Shown here: positions 1-9,221 of the stretch, one piece after another | Position numbering within the stretch: the stretch's first letter is position 1 | Layout: every line of letters starts with the position of its first letter | Assembly: GCF_007747795.1 (NCBI RefSeq) | Contig: NZ_CP036275.1 | Span: 496,001-560,000, forward strand | From: Maioricimonas rarisocia | GTDB taxonomy: Bacteria; Planctomycetota; Planctomycetia; Planctomycetales; Planctomycetaceae | Direction: 5' to 3' | DNA length: 64,000 nt | The notes under the pieces: model-generated | Databases searched by the model: none | Told to the model about the DNA's origin: nothing | Seen by the model: only the letters and a program-made list of their open reading frames with translations | Made by a program: the position numbers and the translations under genes

Positions 1-13
1 GCAACTCCGATAC

Positions 14-1066
14 CTATTTGCGATGAGAGCTTCGCGTCAGCCGCAGACGTAACTTGTACAGATTGTCGTTCCAGTAGTCGGCCCGCAGAAGTTTTCGCGC
101 CTTGTTGTCCAGGTTCCACCACACGGCAGGAAGTCCGCCCGGCACCACCGAGGCGTTCGCCGTGCTTTCATATCCGAAATGCACGAGGTGATCGTGTGCG
201 ATCCGGTCGAATCGCCGAATCTCCGCAGGCGAGAGCCTGGTCCGCCATTTTTCGAAGTTGCCCCGCTTCAGGTCGCCATCAATATTGTCTGCAATGAACT
301 GACGCAGCGAACCGTCGGTATCGTCAATGTCCAGAAAAGCGATCAGCTGCTCGAAGACCGGGACCGGGTCGGTCAGAAAATCCTCGTAACGGACCTCGAA
401 AAACTGCGACTCCGGGCAGCGTCGACGAAATGCCTGAACCTTCTGCATCGCATCGGTCCAGTCGACCGCCGCACAGTAAATGTTCTTCATGCCGAAAGGC
501 TGCTCGAATGCCGAAAGGGCAACGTCGCGGCCGTCGCGCGCAACATGAATGTACCGGGCGTCGGGGAAGAGTGCGTAAAGGTCCGGGAGATGGTTGATGT
601 ACTCGGGCGTCTTGTCTCCCCACCGCTGCATCTCGAGGTAGCCCGCGAGCTGCCGGAACGTGGCGTCCAGAACACCCGCATACGTGAAGTCACTGACGTC
701 AGCCAGGATGGCATCCGGCGTTGTCTCGAAGCCGAGCCGACGGTGCGTCCGTTCGAACCATCGTTCGCGGCAGATGTCTTCGACCAGGCGACGGCGATTC
801 GTTTCCTGATGCAGATCGCCGTATTCGGCCAGTCGTTGCTGGAAACGGAAAATAAACTGACTTTCAGTACCGAATGCCACATGCAGGTACTTGCGTAGCA
901 GGCGAACGAAGACGCTCGTTCCGGACCGGGCGTGGCCCAGCACATGCACTGGAGTCGTGCTGCGGTGTCGGACCTCAAAGTCGGACACGTCGGGGTGGGT
1001 GGCAGTCGGCTTGGTGGCAGTCGTCGTCATCGTGGTATCGGCTGCAGGTCTCAGGACGTCCGGCAT
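14..1066 (-). CDS. Sulfotransferase family protein (EPS operon)
   Basis: Predicted PAPS-dependent sulfotransferase that would transfer sulfate to a carbohydrate. The 5'-phosphosulfate-binding loop is visible at residues ~42-56 (VLGHARSGTSVFVRLL), a substrate-side WGDKTPEYINHL segment at ~149-160, and the 3'-phosphate-binding motif at ~172-187 (YIHVARDGRDVALSAF). Length (350 aa) is normal for the family. It is the last complete gene of the minus-strand exopolysaccharide operon in the window. Its ATG at 1066 overlaps the end of the upstream glycosyltransferase by 16 nt, which indicates translational coupling; an internal ATG at 1030 is an alternative start. Family assignment is secure; the sulfated acceptor is inferred from context only. 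Confidence 0.85.
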   Translation of the reverse strand: MPDVLRPAADTTMTTTATKPTATHPDVSDFEVRHRSTTPVHVLGHARSGTSVFVRLLRKYLHVAFGTESQFIFRFQQRLAEYGDLHQETNRRRLVEDICRERWFERTHRRLGFETTPDAILADVSDFTYAGVLDATFRQLAGYLEMQRWGDKTPEYINHLPDLYALFPDARYIHVARDGRDVALSAFEQPFGMKNIYCAAVDWTDAMQKVQAFRRRCPESQFFEVRYEDFLTDPVPVFEQLIAFLDIDDTDGSLRQFIADNIDGDLKRGNFEKWRTRLSPAEIRRFDRIAHDHLVHFGYESTANASVVPGGLPAVWWNLDNKARKLLRADYWNDNLYKLRLRLTRSSHRK

Positions 1067-2346
1067 TCAGACGGGAAGGAGTCGATCGCGTCGTCAAGCA
1101 CCGACTTTACGGCCAGTGCGGTCTGCTGCCAGTCGCGATTTTCAAGGATGCTGCGAATCTGTTGGCGGTTACGCGGCGCCGCGAACGCGGCACGAAGTCC
1201 GTCGGCGGCCGCGGCAACGCTCCGCTCGCAGATCACTTCGCCGAGGCGGTCGTCGGCCAGCACTTCAGCAATTCCACCCACCGGCGTGCCGATCGCCGGC
1301 GTGCCGCAGGCCAGTGCTTCCATCAGCACGTTCGGCGAACCTTCCCGCGAGGAGAGCAGGGCGAACAGGTCGGCGGCGGAGTACCATTTCCACAACTCGT
1401 CGTGCGGTTGCCGTCCTGCAAGGTGAACACGGTCCTGCATCCCGCAGGCTTCGACGAGCGAGCGGATCTCACGAGTGTAGTCACGCCCGAAACGACCGGG
1501 CCCTCCCACGAGCACGACGTGCACCGGCTGGCCGTTACATGTCAGGTTGGCTGCCGCCTCGATCAGCAGGTGAAACCCTTTGGCTTCCAGCAGGTCTCCG
1601 ACCGACACGACGATCGGCACGTCCTGCGGCAGCCCCAGTTCGGTTCGGCACTGTTTCGGATCTCCCGGACGAAACTTCCCGCAGTCGACGCCGTTCGGGA
1701 TGACGCGGATGCGGTCGGACGGAGCACCGTTCTCCTCCATCAGGCCGGCGATTTCTCCGCTGACGGCGATGAATCGGGTGCCGCGGGCCAGGGCCTTCCG
1801 GATCTGCGGACCCATCAGCTGGTTTTTGGGGAAGCACCTCATGTCTTCGCCGCGGCCGGTCATCACGACCGGTTTGCCGAACTGGCGGCCGAGCATGGTT
1901 CCCATGACGCCCGCAGGGTAGACCCAGTGAGCGTCAATCAGATCGAAGTCGAACGTTCGCCGGATCTGCTCGACCGCCCGGCGCAGTGGTCCCCACGCCA
2001 GACGCGGGTGGAAGTAGCCACCGATCTTCGGGGGATGGAAGAATCGCGGACGCGTGACCGTCAGCCCGTCGACGACTTCGTGTCTGGGAAACTCTGCCCA
2101 CTGTGACCACCGCTTGAACGCGGGGATACGCGGAAAGTACGGCACCGGCGAGACAATCTGCACCTCGTAACCCGGCAGATTCGCGACCGCACGCATCCGT
2201 TCCTTCACGAAGACGCCATAGCCGGGTTGCGTCTCGGTGGGAAAGGGACCGGACAGCACGAGGATGCGCCGGGGCCGCTCTGGGGGAGACGAGTCGTTTC
2301 GAGCTCCCGCGGTTGCGGTGGAATCGGATTGGATGGTGGTCGTCAC
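1051..2346 (-). CDS. Glycosyltransferase family 4 (GT-B fold)
   Basis: Retaining GT4-type glycosyltransferase, 431 aa, expected to add a sugar to the lipid-linked repeat unit at the cytoplasmic membrane face. The N-terminal acceptor domain begins with a Rossmann strand (RRILVLSGPFPTETQPGYGV) and the C-terminal nucleotide-sugar domain has the typical SREGSPNVLMEALACGTP segment with the E-x7-E arrangement. The start codon is GTG at 2346; no ATG lies nearby and no clear Shine-Dalgarno is seen. It lies 39 nt after the heparinase-like gene and overlaps the following sulfotransferase by 16 nt. Donor and acceptor cannot be read from the sequence. Confidence 0.85.
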   Translation of the reverse strand: MTTTIQSDSTATAGARNDSSPPERPRRILVLSGPFPTETQPGYGVFVKERMRAVANLPGYEVQIVSPVPYFPRIPAFKRWSQWAEFPRHEVVDGLTVTRPRFFHPPKIGGYFHPRLAWGPLRRAVEQIRRTFDFDLIDAHWVYPAGVMGTMLGRQFGKPVVMTGRGEDMRCFPKNQLMGPQIRKALARGTRFIAVSGEIAGLMEENGAPSDRIRVIPNGVDCGKFRPGDPKQCRTELGLPQDVPIVVSVGDLLEAKGFHLLIEAAANLTCNGQPVHVVLVGGPGRFGRDYTREIRSLVEACGMQDRVHLAGRQPHDELWKWYSAADLFALLSSREGSPNVLMEALACGTPAIGTPVGGIAEVLADDRLGEVICERSVAAAADGLRAAFAAPRNRQQIRSILENRDWQQTALAVKSVLDDAIDSFPSECRTS

Positions 2347-2385
2347 AGTGCCGGAATCTGTATCAACGGTTACTCGCCGGGTTTG

Positions 2386-4656
2386 TCAGCCAACGCCAGT
2401 CGTCGATGACAGTGCCTCGACCGACTTCAGGCAAGGCCAGTTGCCGACGCCATCGAGACGCGCGGCCGTTGGCAGAACAGTCGCATCAGTTGCGCCGACA
2501 GCGAGCGAAATCGCCTCGTCTCCGTGTTCGATCCGCCAGACGGCGTCTGCACCCAAGGGGCTTTGCAGGGCAACTTCACGGTTGTGAGCGGCATCCTCGC
2601 TGATGCAAACCTGCCGCCCGTCTGTACTGAAAGTCACCGACACTCCTTCGCGGGCGAGCGCCGACAATGTGAGGATGCGGGACGCTCCGGAATGATGTGC
2701 AACCGCAGTGCCTGCCGGATACCGCTGGCCATAGCCCGGTGCCAGCCATCCCCGCGGAGACGTGTCGCTGGCCGTGTGAATGTTCAGGGGGAGGTCGCCG
2801 GATTCGTTGACCATCTGCAGCGTCATTCCTGATCGGCCCGGAGGCAGCAGACGGTCGTCGGCCCGGTCGCATTCGGAGGCTGCCGGAAGTTGCCAGTTCC
2901 AGCGAACAGTGCGCGGTGCGTCCGAGTCGATCTGATCCGCAATCCACAGACCCTTGCCGGGCAATGCCAGCACGTGCCGCCGCCAGCGAACGCCTTCATT
3001 CCAGTTCACTTCGCCCCGGCAGATCCAGGCGTCGTCGCTGAGTTGGGCATCAAGGCGACTGGGGACGACCGCGTGATTCCAGGCCAGTCCTCCGGCATCA
3101 CGGGCCAGCGCGACCCCTTCGATCTCGACGATGTTGTGAGCCGCCGCTCCGCGGAAGTGCCTCACCCAGTCCGCGTCGCCGAAGTACCAGGGCATGCCGG
3201 CGTCGACAAGGAGCGATTGGCCATTGGCGACGTACAGCACCTGCAGCGTGTCGAGATGCCCGTGAGCCGACGATGGCGTCCCGTCGGCGAACAGTCCATG
3301 TGCGAGTGGGCCGGCATCGAACAGCATCCAGTCGTCACCATCGCTGGCGATTGCGTAACCGGCCTCTTCGAGAACGGTTGTCTTCGTTGGGTCTGCCGTG
3401 TCGAGCCGCCGCCACGTTGCAACGCCGTCGCATCCGAGCAGCCAGAACAGTTCTTCCCCGAGGATGGAATCGGCAGGCTTGAGTGATTCGTCCTCGAACA
3501 GCGTGGCTCCGAGGCTGCACAGTCCGTTGAAGTCCCAGAAGTCCTCCGGGCAGACGGGGATCGCGCGAGCCGAGTCGATGTCGCCGATCGCCGGCCAGCG
3601 TCCGTCCGGTTGCCGGAATGCCATTCCCGTTCGAAACGCCCGGTGCACGACCGTCTCGAGCATTTCCAGCGGTTCGTCCGCTTTGCGGGCCGCAGCAACG
3701 GCGAGCGTCAGGAAGCCGAGCGAGAAGTAGTGGTATCCAGTTGCCTGTTCGACGCAGAAACCGTCGCTGTGGAACTGCCGGGGCCCGTAATCGTTCAGAA
3801 CGGCGCGTGCCTTATCCTTCCAGCGTGCCGCTTCGGGCAGGTCCGGCATCAGCAGCGCGATCAGATACAGGCCCGTTGCCTCGCCAACGATGTGGTTGTA
3901 CGGGCTGCTGTACCACGAGAAGTGATGCTCGAGGAATGTCGCGTGATCGTGCAGGCTTGCGGCGATGCGGCTCAGGTCTGATTCGTTCCAGCCGTCCCAG
4001 TCGGCCGTCGCTGCCAGCGCCCAGATCCAGGAGATCGGGCGGACCGCAACTTCGAGACCACTGGTCCAGTGGACGCCTTCGTACAACCGGTTTGCATCGA
4101 TCCAGCTGAGGATGAGTTCGCGGACCCGTTCGACGTAACGCGACTCGCCGGTGAACCGCCAGGCCCGGGCCAGCTCAACCAGGTACTGGTGCCGGCCCAG
4201 CTCCCAGATGTACTTCACGTCGATCGGCGAGGGAGGCTTCTGGTGCAACGGGACATCGGCGTAGAACGTACGCGGCCACTGATGGTCCTGCACGGGATCG
4301 CGATGCCAGTCGATCTCGCCGGTCAGATCGAAGTCGTGGCCGAGCATCCGCCAGCGACTGTTAAGGATCTGGCTGGCCCGGGATATGGCTTCGTTTCGGA
4401 GCTGATTGCGGAGGCTAGCGTCTGCCCCTTCGAGTCTTTTCAGTTCCTCTGCGGTTGCTCCCGGGACCAGACGGACCGCCTGCTTAAGCAGTGAACCACC
4501 GTCGAACGCTGCGTTCGCAGTCTGACGCCCACCTCGCCACATCCGCCGTTCACGGACTTTGCGCAGCTTCTCCGCCACGCGGATACGGATTTCATCCGGC
4601 GACATCTTGATCAGCTTGGCGGCGGTGGTGGTCAAGGATGATGGCATGGTTTGCAT
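2386..4656 (-). CDS. Heparinase II/III family protein (polysaccharide lyase-like)
   Basis: A 756-aa protein with the two-part architecture of heparinase II/III-type lyases: an alpha/alpha-toroid N-terminal half (residues ~90-400, including a WHRDPVQDHQWP segment and an SSPYNHIVGEATGLYLIAL helix) and a beta-sandwich C-terminal half that starts around the SSAHGHLDTLQVLYVANG motif with its conserved histidines. No obvious signal peptide is visible. Members of this family are frequently found in exopolysaccharide operons, where they may trim or edit uronic-acid or glycosaminoglycan-like polymers. It sits between a methyltransferase (16-nt gap) and a GT4. ATG starts at 4656 and 4647 are both possible. 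Family is clear; substrate is unknown. Confidence 0.85.
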   Translation of the reverse strand: MQTMPSSLTTTAAKLIKMSPDEIRIRVAEKLRKVRERRMWRGGRQTANAAFDGGSLLKQAVRLVPGATAEELKRLEGADASLRNQLRNEAISRASQILNSRWRMLGHDFDLTGEIDWHRDPVQDHQWPRTFYADVPLHQKPPSPIDVKYIWELGRHQYLVELARAWRFTGESRYVERVRELILSWIDANRLYEGVHWTSGLEVAVRPISWIWALAATADWDGWNESDLSRIAASLHDHATFLEHHFSWYSSPYNHIVGEATGLYLIALLMPDLPEAARWKDKARAVLNDYGPRQFHSDGFCVEQATGYHYFSLGFLTLAVAAARKADEPLEMLETVVHRAFRTGMAFRQPDGRWPAIGDIDSARAIPVCPEDFWDFNGLCSLGATLFEDESLKPADSILGEELFWLLGCDGVATWRRLDTADPTKTTVLEEAGYAIASDGDDWMLFDAGPLAHGLFADGTPSSAHGHLDTLQVLYVANGQSLLVDAGMPWYFGDADWVRHFRGAAAHNIVEIEGVALARDAGGLAWNHAVVPSRLDAQLSDDAWICRGEVNWNEGVRWRRHVLALPGKGLWIADQIDSDAPRTVRWNWQLPAASECDRADDRLLPPGRSGMTLQMVNESGDLPLNIHTASDTSPRGWLAPGYGQRYPAGTAVAHHSGASRILTLSALAREGVSVTFSTDGRQVCISEDAAHNREVALQSPLGADAVWRIEHGDEAISLAVGATDATVLPTAARLDGVGNWPCLKSVEALSSTTGVG

Positions 4657-4672
4657 GGCTCGGCATGAGCCG

Positions 4673-5476
4673 TCAGGGCTTCGAAAGCGTTCCCAGGATC
4701 CACGGCCGCGAGGCGGGAATCAGCTTCTGTACGGTCAGCTCGAATGCGGCTCCCGCCAGATACGCGAGCGGATTGAACTGCAGATAGTGCGGATGTTCCC
4801 GCAGCATCTCGAGACGTTCGACTACCAGGCCACTGTCTTTGGCGAGTCGCTGCAGGGTGTTTCGGCTGTTGGCTCTGTAGAACGTGGGAAACGTATCCTC
4901 TTCGTCGCGGCCGGTCATCGCCTTGACGAGGCGACCGTGCATCGAGTTCGGGATCACACTTGCACCGAGTGATACGTAATCCCAGCGATTTGGCGTCAGA
5001 AAACGGAACTGACCGCCCGGCTTGAGGACCCGCGAAATCTCCTCGAAGACACGCTGCGGATGAACCACGTGCTCAAGCACACTCCGGCAGATGACAAGGG
5101 AGAAGGATTCATTCCTGAATGGCAGATGCTCGGAGTTGCCGACGATGAATACGACTCCCGGTGCCCGTTCGGGACGGAAATCACTCACCATGTCGATCCC
5201 GACCCGATCAGCGTCGCAGTTCGGAATCGCTGCAAGATCAGGAGCCTCATACCCACAGCCGATATCGAGGATGGCATCTGCGCTTTCGGATGCCGACACG
5301 ATCTCCCGCCGGTATCGCCGGCGGGGCGACGCGAGGTCGGCATACAACCTGCGGCGAATGTGCCCGACGAGTGTTTCCCGTTGCAGCGGCGTATCGGCCA
5401 GTTCCGCAGAGGCCCGGCCGGCCGTTCGGGCCTCAGGGGGCTCAGTCATTGTGAATTGCCCGCGTGATCGGGTCAT
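4673..5476 (-). CDS. Class I SAM-dependent methyltransferase
   Basis: Rossmann-fold methyltransferase with the SAM-binding motif I (AILDIGCGYEAPDLAAI), a motif II acid (VGIDMV), and the usual later ICRSVLEHVVHPQRVFEEIS and PGGQFRFLTPN segments of Methyltransf_11-type enzymes. The open frame extends to a TTG at 5527, but the ATG at 5476 is preferred (267 aa); another ATG is at 5449. The protein probably methylates a sugar or lipid intermediate of the polysaccharide. It lies 86 nt after the polymerase gene and 16 nt before the heparinase-like gene, within the operon. Confidence 0.8.
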   Translation of the reverse strand: MTRSRGQFTMTEPPEARTAGRASAELADTPLQRETLVGHIRRRLYADLASPRRRYRREIVSASESADAILDIGCGYEAPDLAAIPNCDADRVGIDMVSDFRPERAPGVVFIVGNSEHLPFRNESFSLVICRSVLEHVVHPQRVFEEISRVLKPGGQFRFLTPNRWDYVSLGASVIPNSMHGRLVKAMTGRDEEDTFPTFYRANSRNTLQRLAKDSGLVVERLEMLREHPHYLQFNPLAYLAGAAFELTVQKLIPASRPWILGTLSKP

Positions 5477-5561
5477 CGTTGACCTGCATGCAAAGTCCTC
5501 GGTCTGCTTCTCGCTGCCAGTGAACAACTCTGGCTATGCTCACGGCGATGTCGACACTGGG

Positions 5562-6932
5562 TCAGCTCGTGCGGTATGGAGACCACGACTGGGCAGCCGG
5601 GGCCGTCAAATGGTCTGCCGGCGTGTAGTGCCAAACGGTCTGTGGAGCACTGGTGCGTGCCGGGGCGTAGACCGTCGCATACGTGGTGCATGTGGCGAAC
5701 AGCCAGAAAAACCATTCTCCGTCCAGACTGCTGATGAACATTGAACTCATCATCTGGACGACGAGAGCGGTTTCGATGCAAACGCCGATAAACGCAGACT
5801 TCGCGTCGCCGGCTTTCTTCGCGGCCTTTGTCGTCCTTCGCACGAGCAGCCAGCAGTAGGCGATCGTTCCCATGTACAGCAGGAATCCCTGTATGCCCCA
5901 GCCGGCAGCGATATCCAGATACCCCTGGTGCACCGCTTTGTGTCCCGGGAAAAGAGCACGGATGTATTTTGCTCCAAGGTCGGACTTGAATGCTGCTTCA
6001 GCGCCGCTGCCCAGAGGATAGTCCCCGATCATGCGCAGAGCCGCCGACCAGAAGTTCAGCCGCTCGTCGGCAGAATGGTCCCGTTCTTCACCCGATGCGA
6101 ATGTCGTCTGGAATCGATTCAGAATGTCCGCGTCATTGATCATCAGCAGGGCGCCGGCCCCGGCGAGAATCATGGCGAAGAAGGCAACCGTTCGGGCACG
6201 ACCCCGCGCGGCCAGAAGCAGGTAGATACCGCCTGTGATTGCCGCGAGGAACGCACCACGACTGTTGCAGCGGAGGATGACCTCGAAGGTCAGGGCCAGT
6301 GCGGGCAGACTCAGCAGACGCTGCTTCCAACTCCCCACGAGCAACCACGAACCCGCCAGCGGAATCGCAAGCAACAACAGGCCGGCAAGGTAGTTGGATT
6401 CGGACGCGCCAGGGGCCCCGACCCCTTCGAGACGGCTCGCGGAAAAGTACCCCCGGTCGTTGACGACAACCTCGATGCCGATGTACATCGAGCCGACAAT
6501 GATCGTTCCCAGCAGGATCTGCAGATCGCGACGCGACCGGAGCGTCAACATGAACAGATAGGAAATGATGACCTGTTTCCAGATCATGGTCATTCCGTTC
6601 AGACTCCGTGTGGCATTTGCTGCAAACGCGAAATGAACGAGCGTCGCGTTCACGGCGTAGATCAGTAGCAGCTGACTGACGCGTTTCTGAGGCACAGTCA
6701 GCCGCCAGTTGGTCGCCGAACCCTGCAACAGCGCCGCAACCGCAAACAGCAGCCCCGTCACCAGGTTGACGCGATCACCGACCGCGGAAGTCAGTGCGCG
6801 CCCCCACCACCAGAAGTGTGGCGACGCATAGAACGTCATCAGGTACAGAGGGATGCCCCAGGATGCCCGACGGAACATCAAAACCGTAAACAGGGCGTAA
6901 AGCCCCAACCAGACTGCAAGTGTCAGTGTCAT
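5562..6932 (-). CDS. O-antigen ligase/Wzy-like polymerase, exosortase-locus type
   Basis: A 456-aa polytopic membrane protein with about ten hydrophobic segments and a large periplasmic loop near residues 250-340, the layout of Wzy/WaaL enzymes. The N-terminal region (YALFTVLMFRRASWGIPLYL, then an SPHFWWWGRAL stretch) resembles the putative O-glycosylation ligase group associated with PEP-CTERM/exosortase loci. It would polymerise or transfer the flipped repeat units on the periplasmic side. The start ATG at 6932 overlaps the stop of the upstream glycosyltransferase in an ATGA arrangement (4 nt), which is strong evidence for co-translation. The activity (polymerase versus ligase) is not distinguishable from sequence. 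Confidence 0.8.
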   Translation of the reverse strand: MTLTLAVWLGLYALFTVLMFRRASWGIPLYLMTFYASPHFWWWGRALTSAVGDRVNLVTGLLFAVAALLQGSATNWRLTVPQKRVSQLLLIYAVNATLVHFAFAANATRSLNGMTMIWKQVIISYLFMLTLRSRRDLQILLGTIIVGSMYIGIEVVVNDRGYFSASRLEGVGAPGASESNYLAGLLLLAIPLAGSWLLVGSWKQRLLSLPALALTFEVILRCNSRGAFLAAITGGIYLLLAARGRARTVAFFAMILAGAGALLMINDADILNRFQTTFASGEERDHSADERLNFWSAALRMIGDYPLGSGAEAAFKSDLGAKYIRALFPGHKAVHQGYLDIAAGWGIQGFLLYMGTIAYCWLLVRRTTKAAKKAGDAKSAFIGVCIETALVVQMMSSMFISSLDGEWFFWLFATCTTYATVYAPARTSAPQTVWHYTPADHLTAPAAQSWSPYRTS

Positions 6933-8107
6933 TGTGCAGCGGCAGCCAGTTCGGGCGCCACGCCCGATGAATGATGCAGGTACAGCTCCGCATGTTGCGA
7001 AGCCATCGTCGCGATCGAATAGTGTTGCAGATACCTGTCGCGACCGGCGACGCCAAAGCTTGCACGCAACGGCGAGTCGTTGACAAAGCGTTCCAGTTGC
7101 GCAGCCATTGACGATGCGTTGCCTGCCGGCGTCACCAGTCCGCAGGCAGGGGCTCCGTCGACCAGCAGGCGGTTGTCTCCGACATCGGTTGCAAGGATTG
7201 GAATGCCCGCGGCCATTGCCTCCAGGATGCCCATACTCATGGCCTCGCTACGGCTGGAATTGACATAGACGTCGAACATCCGCAGCCAGTCGGCCACCTG
7301 TGACTGACGACCGGGCAGGTGCACGTACGCTGCGATGCCGAGCTGCCCGGCCAACGACCGAAGGTTCTGCTCTTCCGGCCCGTCGCCGACGAGGACCAGG
7401 TGAACGTTCTGCTCGCGCTCGCGCAGCATCGCCACCGCTTCGACGGCGGTCGCGAAGCCTTTGACCTCCGCCAGCCGGCCCAGCGATCCCACGACGATCG
7501 CGTCGGCGGGAATTCCAAGTTGCTGCCGCAGTTCGGCCGGGGGAACGGCGACGGGGACCTGGGCCGGGTCTTCGACACCGTTGGGAATGAACAGCATCCG
7601 CTCCTTCGGGAAACCATTCCGCCGGTGAATGAGCGGACGGACCGACTCTGCACAGATCACGATCTGGCTGGCCCGGTCGAACGCCCAGCGTTCCACCGTC
7701 GTTCGCAGCTTTTTCTTCAGTCCCTTCTGCTCGGCATGCAGACCCTGCCCATGCTCCGTATGCACATGTGCCGGCACGTCGGCCCAGCTGCGGGCAATCG
7801 CCGTTTCGACCAGCGTTCCCCAGTTGTGAGAGTGGACGATGTCGACGCGCTGCTCCCGTAGCATCTGCGCCAGCCGCCGCAGGGCGAAGGGGTCGTTGCC
7901 GTCCCGCTGATTCAGCTCGAGAATCGGCACGTCGTCCCGTTCGAGCCAGTCCGCTGCACTGCCGCTCTTTCGCAGGCAGATCACCATCGGCTCGAACCGC
8001 TCACGGTCGAGGTAATTCGCCAGCCGCGCAATACACCGCTCGAGTCCGCCCACATTGAACGTGCGGACCATATAGGCGACGCGGAGTTTGTCTTCGTCAG
8101 CTTTCAC
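6929..8107 (-). CDS. GT4 glycosyltransferase, PEP-CTERM/EpsH-associated type
   Basis: GT4 family enzyme. The N-terminus (RVAYMVRTFNVGGLERCIAR) and the VDIVHSHNWGTLVETAIA segment resemble the sugar transferases (Stp type) commonly linked to exosortase loci; the C-terminal domain carries SRSEAMSMGILEAMAAGIP with the E-x7-E motif. The open frame reaches 8179, but that would overlap wecB by 59 nt; a GTG at 8107, 13 nt past the wecB stop, gives a 392-aa protein that begins right before the Rossmann fold and is preferred. Its 3' end overlaps the polymerase gene by 4 nt. It likely extends the repeat-unit glycan in the cytoplasm. Confidence 0.8.
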   Translation of the reverse strand: MKADEDKLRVAYMVRTFNVGGLERCIARLANYLDRERFEPMVICLRKSGSAADWLERDDVPILELNQRDGNDPFALRRLAQMLREQRVDIVHSHNWGTLVETAIARSWADVPAHVHTEHGQGLHAEQKGLKKKLRTTVERWAFDRASQIVICAESVRPLIHRRNGFPKERMLFIPNGVEDPAQVPVAVPPAELRQQLGIPADAIVVGSLGRLAEVKGFATAVEAVAMLREREQNVHLVLVGDGPEEQNLRSLAGQLGIAAYVHLPGRQSQVADWLRMFDVYVNSSRSEAMSMGILEAMAAGIPILATDVGDNRLLVDGAPACGLVTPAGNASSMAAQLERFVNDSPLRASFGVAGRDRYLQHYSIATMASQHAELYLHHSSGVAPELAAAAQ

Positions 8108-8120
8108 GCGGTCGTTTCGT

Positions 8121-9221
8121 TCAGGCAATACCAAGGTCACGGATGAGACGGTCGGCAATTCGTTCTGCGGCCCGGCCATCCCAGTTCGGGGGAACCTGGC
8201 CGATCCGATCAGGACCGGCGAGCACGCTTCGTGCGGCTGTCAGGATGTCCTCTGTCTTCCATCCTACGAGCTGGTTGCTTCCTTGCGTGACCGTGATCGG
8301 ACGCTCGGTGTTCTCCCGCAACGTCAGGCAGGGAACCTGGAGCGCCGTCGTCTCTTCCTGCAGTCCTCCGGAGTCGGTCAGCAGCAGCCGTGCCCCGTCG
8401 ACCATCCCGAGCATGTCGATGTAGCCGAGGGGTTCGATCTCAATCCAGCGACCGGCAGCGGTCGCCGCGTCGTGACCGAGGTCGGCGAGCCGCGCTTTCG
8501 TACGCGGGTGCACGGGAAAGACGATCGGAATCTCCCGGGCGATCGTTTCCAGAGCCGTCAGAATCGACTGCAGATGTTCGCGATCATCGACGTTCGACGG
8601 CCGGTGCAGCGTCACGACTGCGTAGCCGCAGCGGTCAAGCTCCCACCGGCGGTACGGCTCGCGCTGGCGGGCCGCCTCGAGATGGGACTGCTGCGTGTCG
8701 ATCATGACGTTGCCGGTGTGATGAATCCGCTCCTCGGCAACCCCTTCCTGCACGAGGTTTTCGTTTCCGGACGGTTCGGACGTGAACAGCCAGTCGGCGA
8801 TCGAGTCGGTCAGGATGCGGTTGATCTCTTCGGGCATCGTCCGGTCGCGGCTGCGCAGACCCGCTTCGACATGTGCCACCGGGATGCCCAGCTTGTTTGC
8901 GGCAATCGTCGCCGCCAGGGTGGAGTTCACGTCTCCCACCACGACGACGGCGGCAGGACGGTGCGTCGTGAATTCGGCTTCGAGTCCCTGCATCACGCCG
9001 GCGATCTGTGCGACATGCGATCCCGAACCGACCCCCAGATTCACGTCCGGTTCCGGAATGCTCAGCTCGCGAAAAAACGTCTCGCTCATCCGCTCGTCGT
9101 AGTGCTGCCCGGTATGGACGATCCGGCGGGCGACGCCGCGACGATCCAGCCACTTCACCAGCGGCGCGATCTTCATAAAGTTGGGGCGAGCCCCGGCGAT
9201 GAGTGTAATCTGTGGCTGCAT
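8121..9221 (-). CDS. wecB: UDP-N-acetylglucosamine 2-epimerase (non-hydrolysing)
   Basis: Converts UDP-GlcNAc to UDP-ManNAc, the precursor of ManNAc- or ManNAcA-containing polymers. Full family length (366 aa) with signature segments: ITLIAGARPNFMKIAPLV at the N-terminus, HTGQHYDERMSETFF, the HVEAGLRSRDRTMPEEINR motif with catalytic-site residues, and the LLTDSGGLQEETTAL nucleotide-binding segment. The start ATG at 9221 shares one base with the stop of the upstream GT4 gene (TGATG), showing tight coupling. Its presence implies an amino sugar of the manno series in the exopolysaccharide, which is an inference from pathway knowledge. Confidence 0.92.
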   Translation of the reverse strand: MQPQITLIAGARPNFMKIAPLVKWLDRRGVARRIVHTGQHYDERMSETFFRELSIPEPDVNLGVGSGSHVAQIAGVMQGLEAEFTTHRPAAVVVVGDVNSTLAATIAANKLGIPVAHVEAGLRSRDRTMPEEINRILTDSIADWLFTSEPSGNENLVQEGVAEERIHHTGNVMIDTQQSHLEAARQREPYRRWELDRCGYAVVTLHRPSNVDDREHLQSILTALETIAREIPIVFPVHPRTKARLADLGHDAATAAGRWIEIEPLGYIDMLGMVDGARLLLTDSGGLQEETTALQVPCLTLRENTERPITVTQGSNQLVGWKTEDILTAARSVLAGPDRIGQVPPNWDGRAAERIADRLIRDLGIA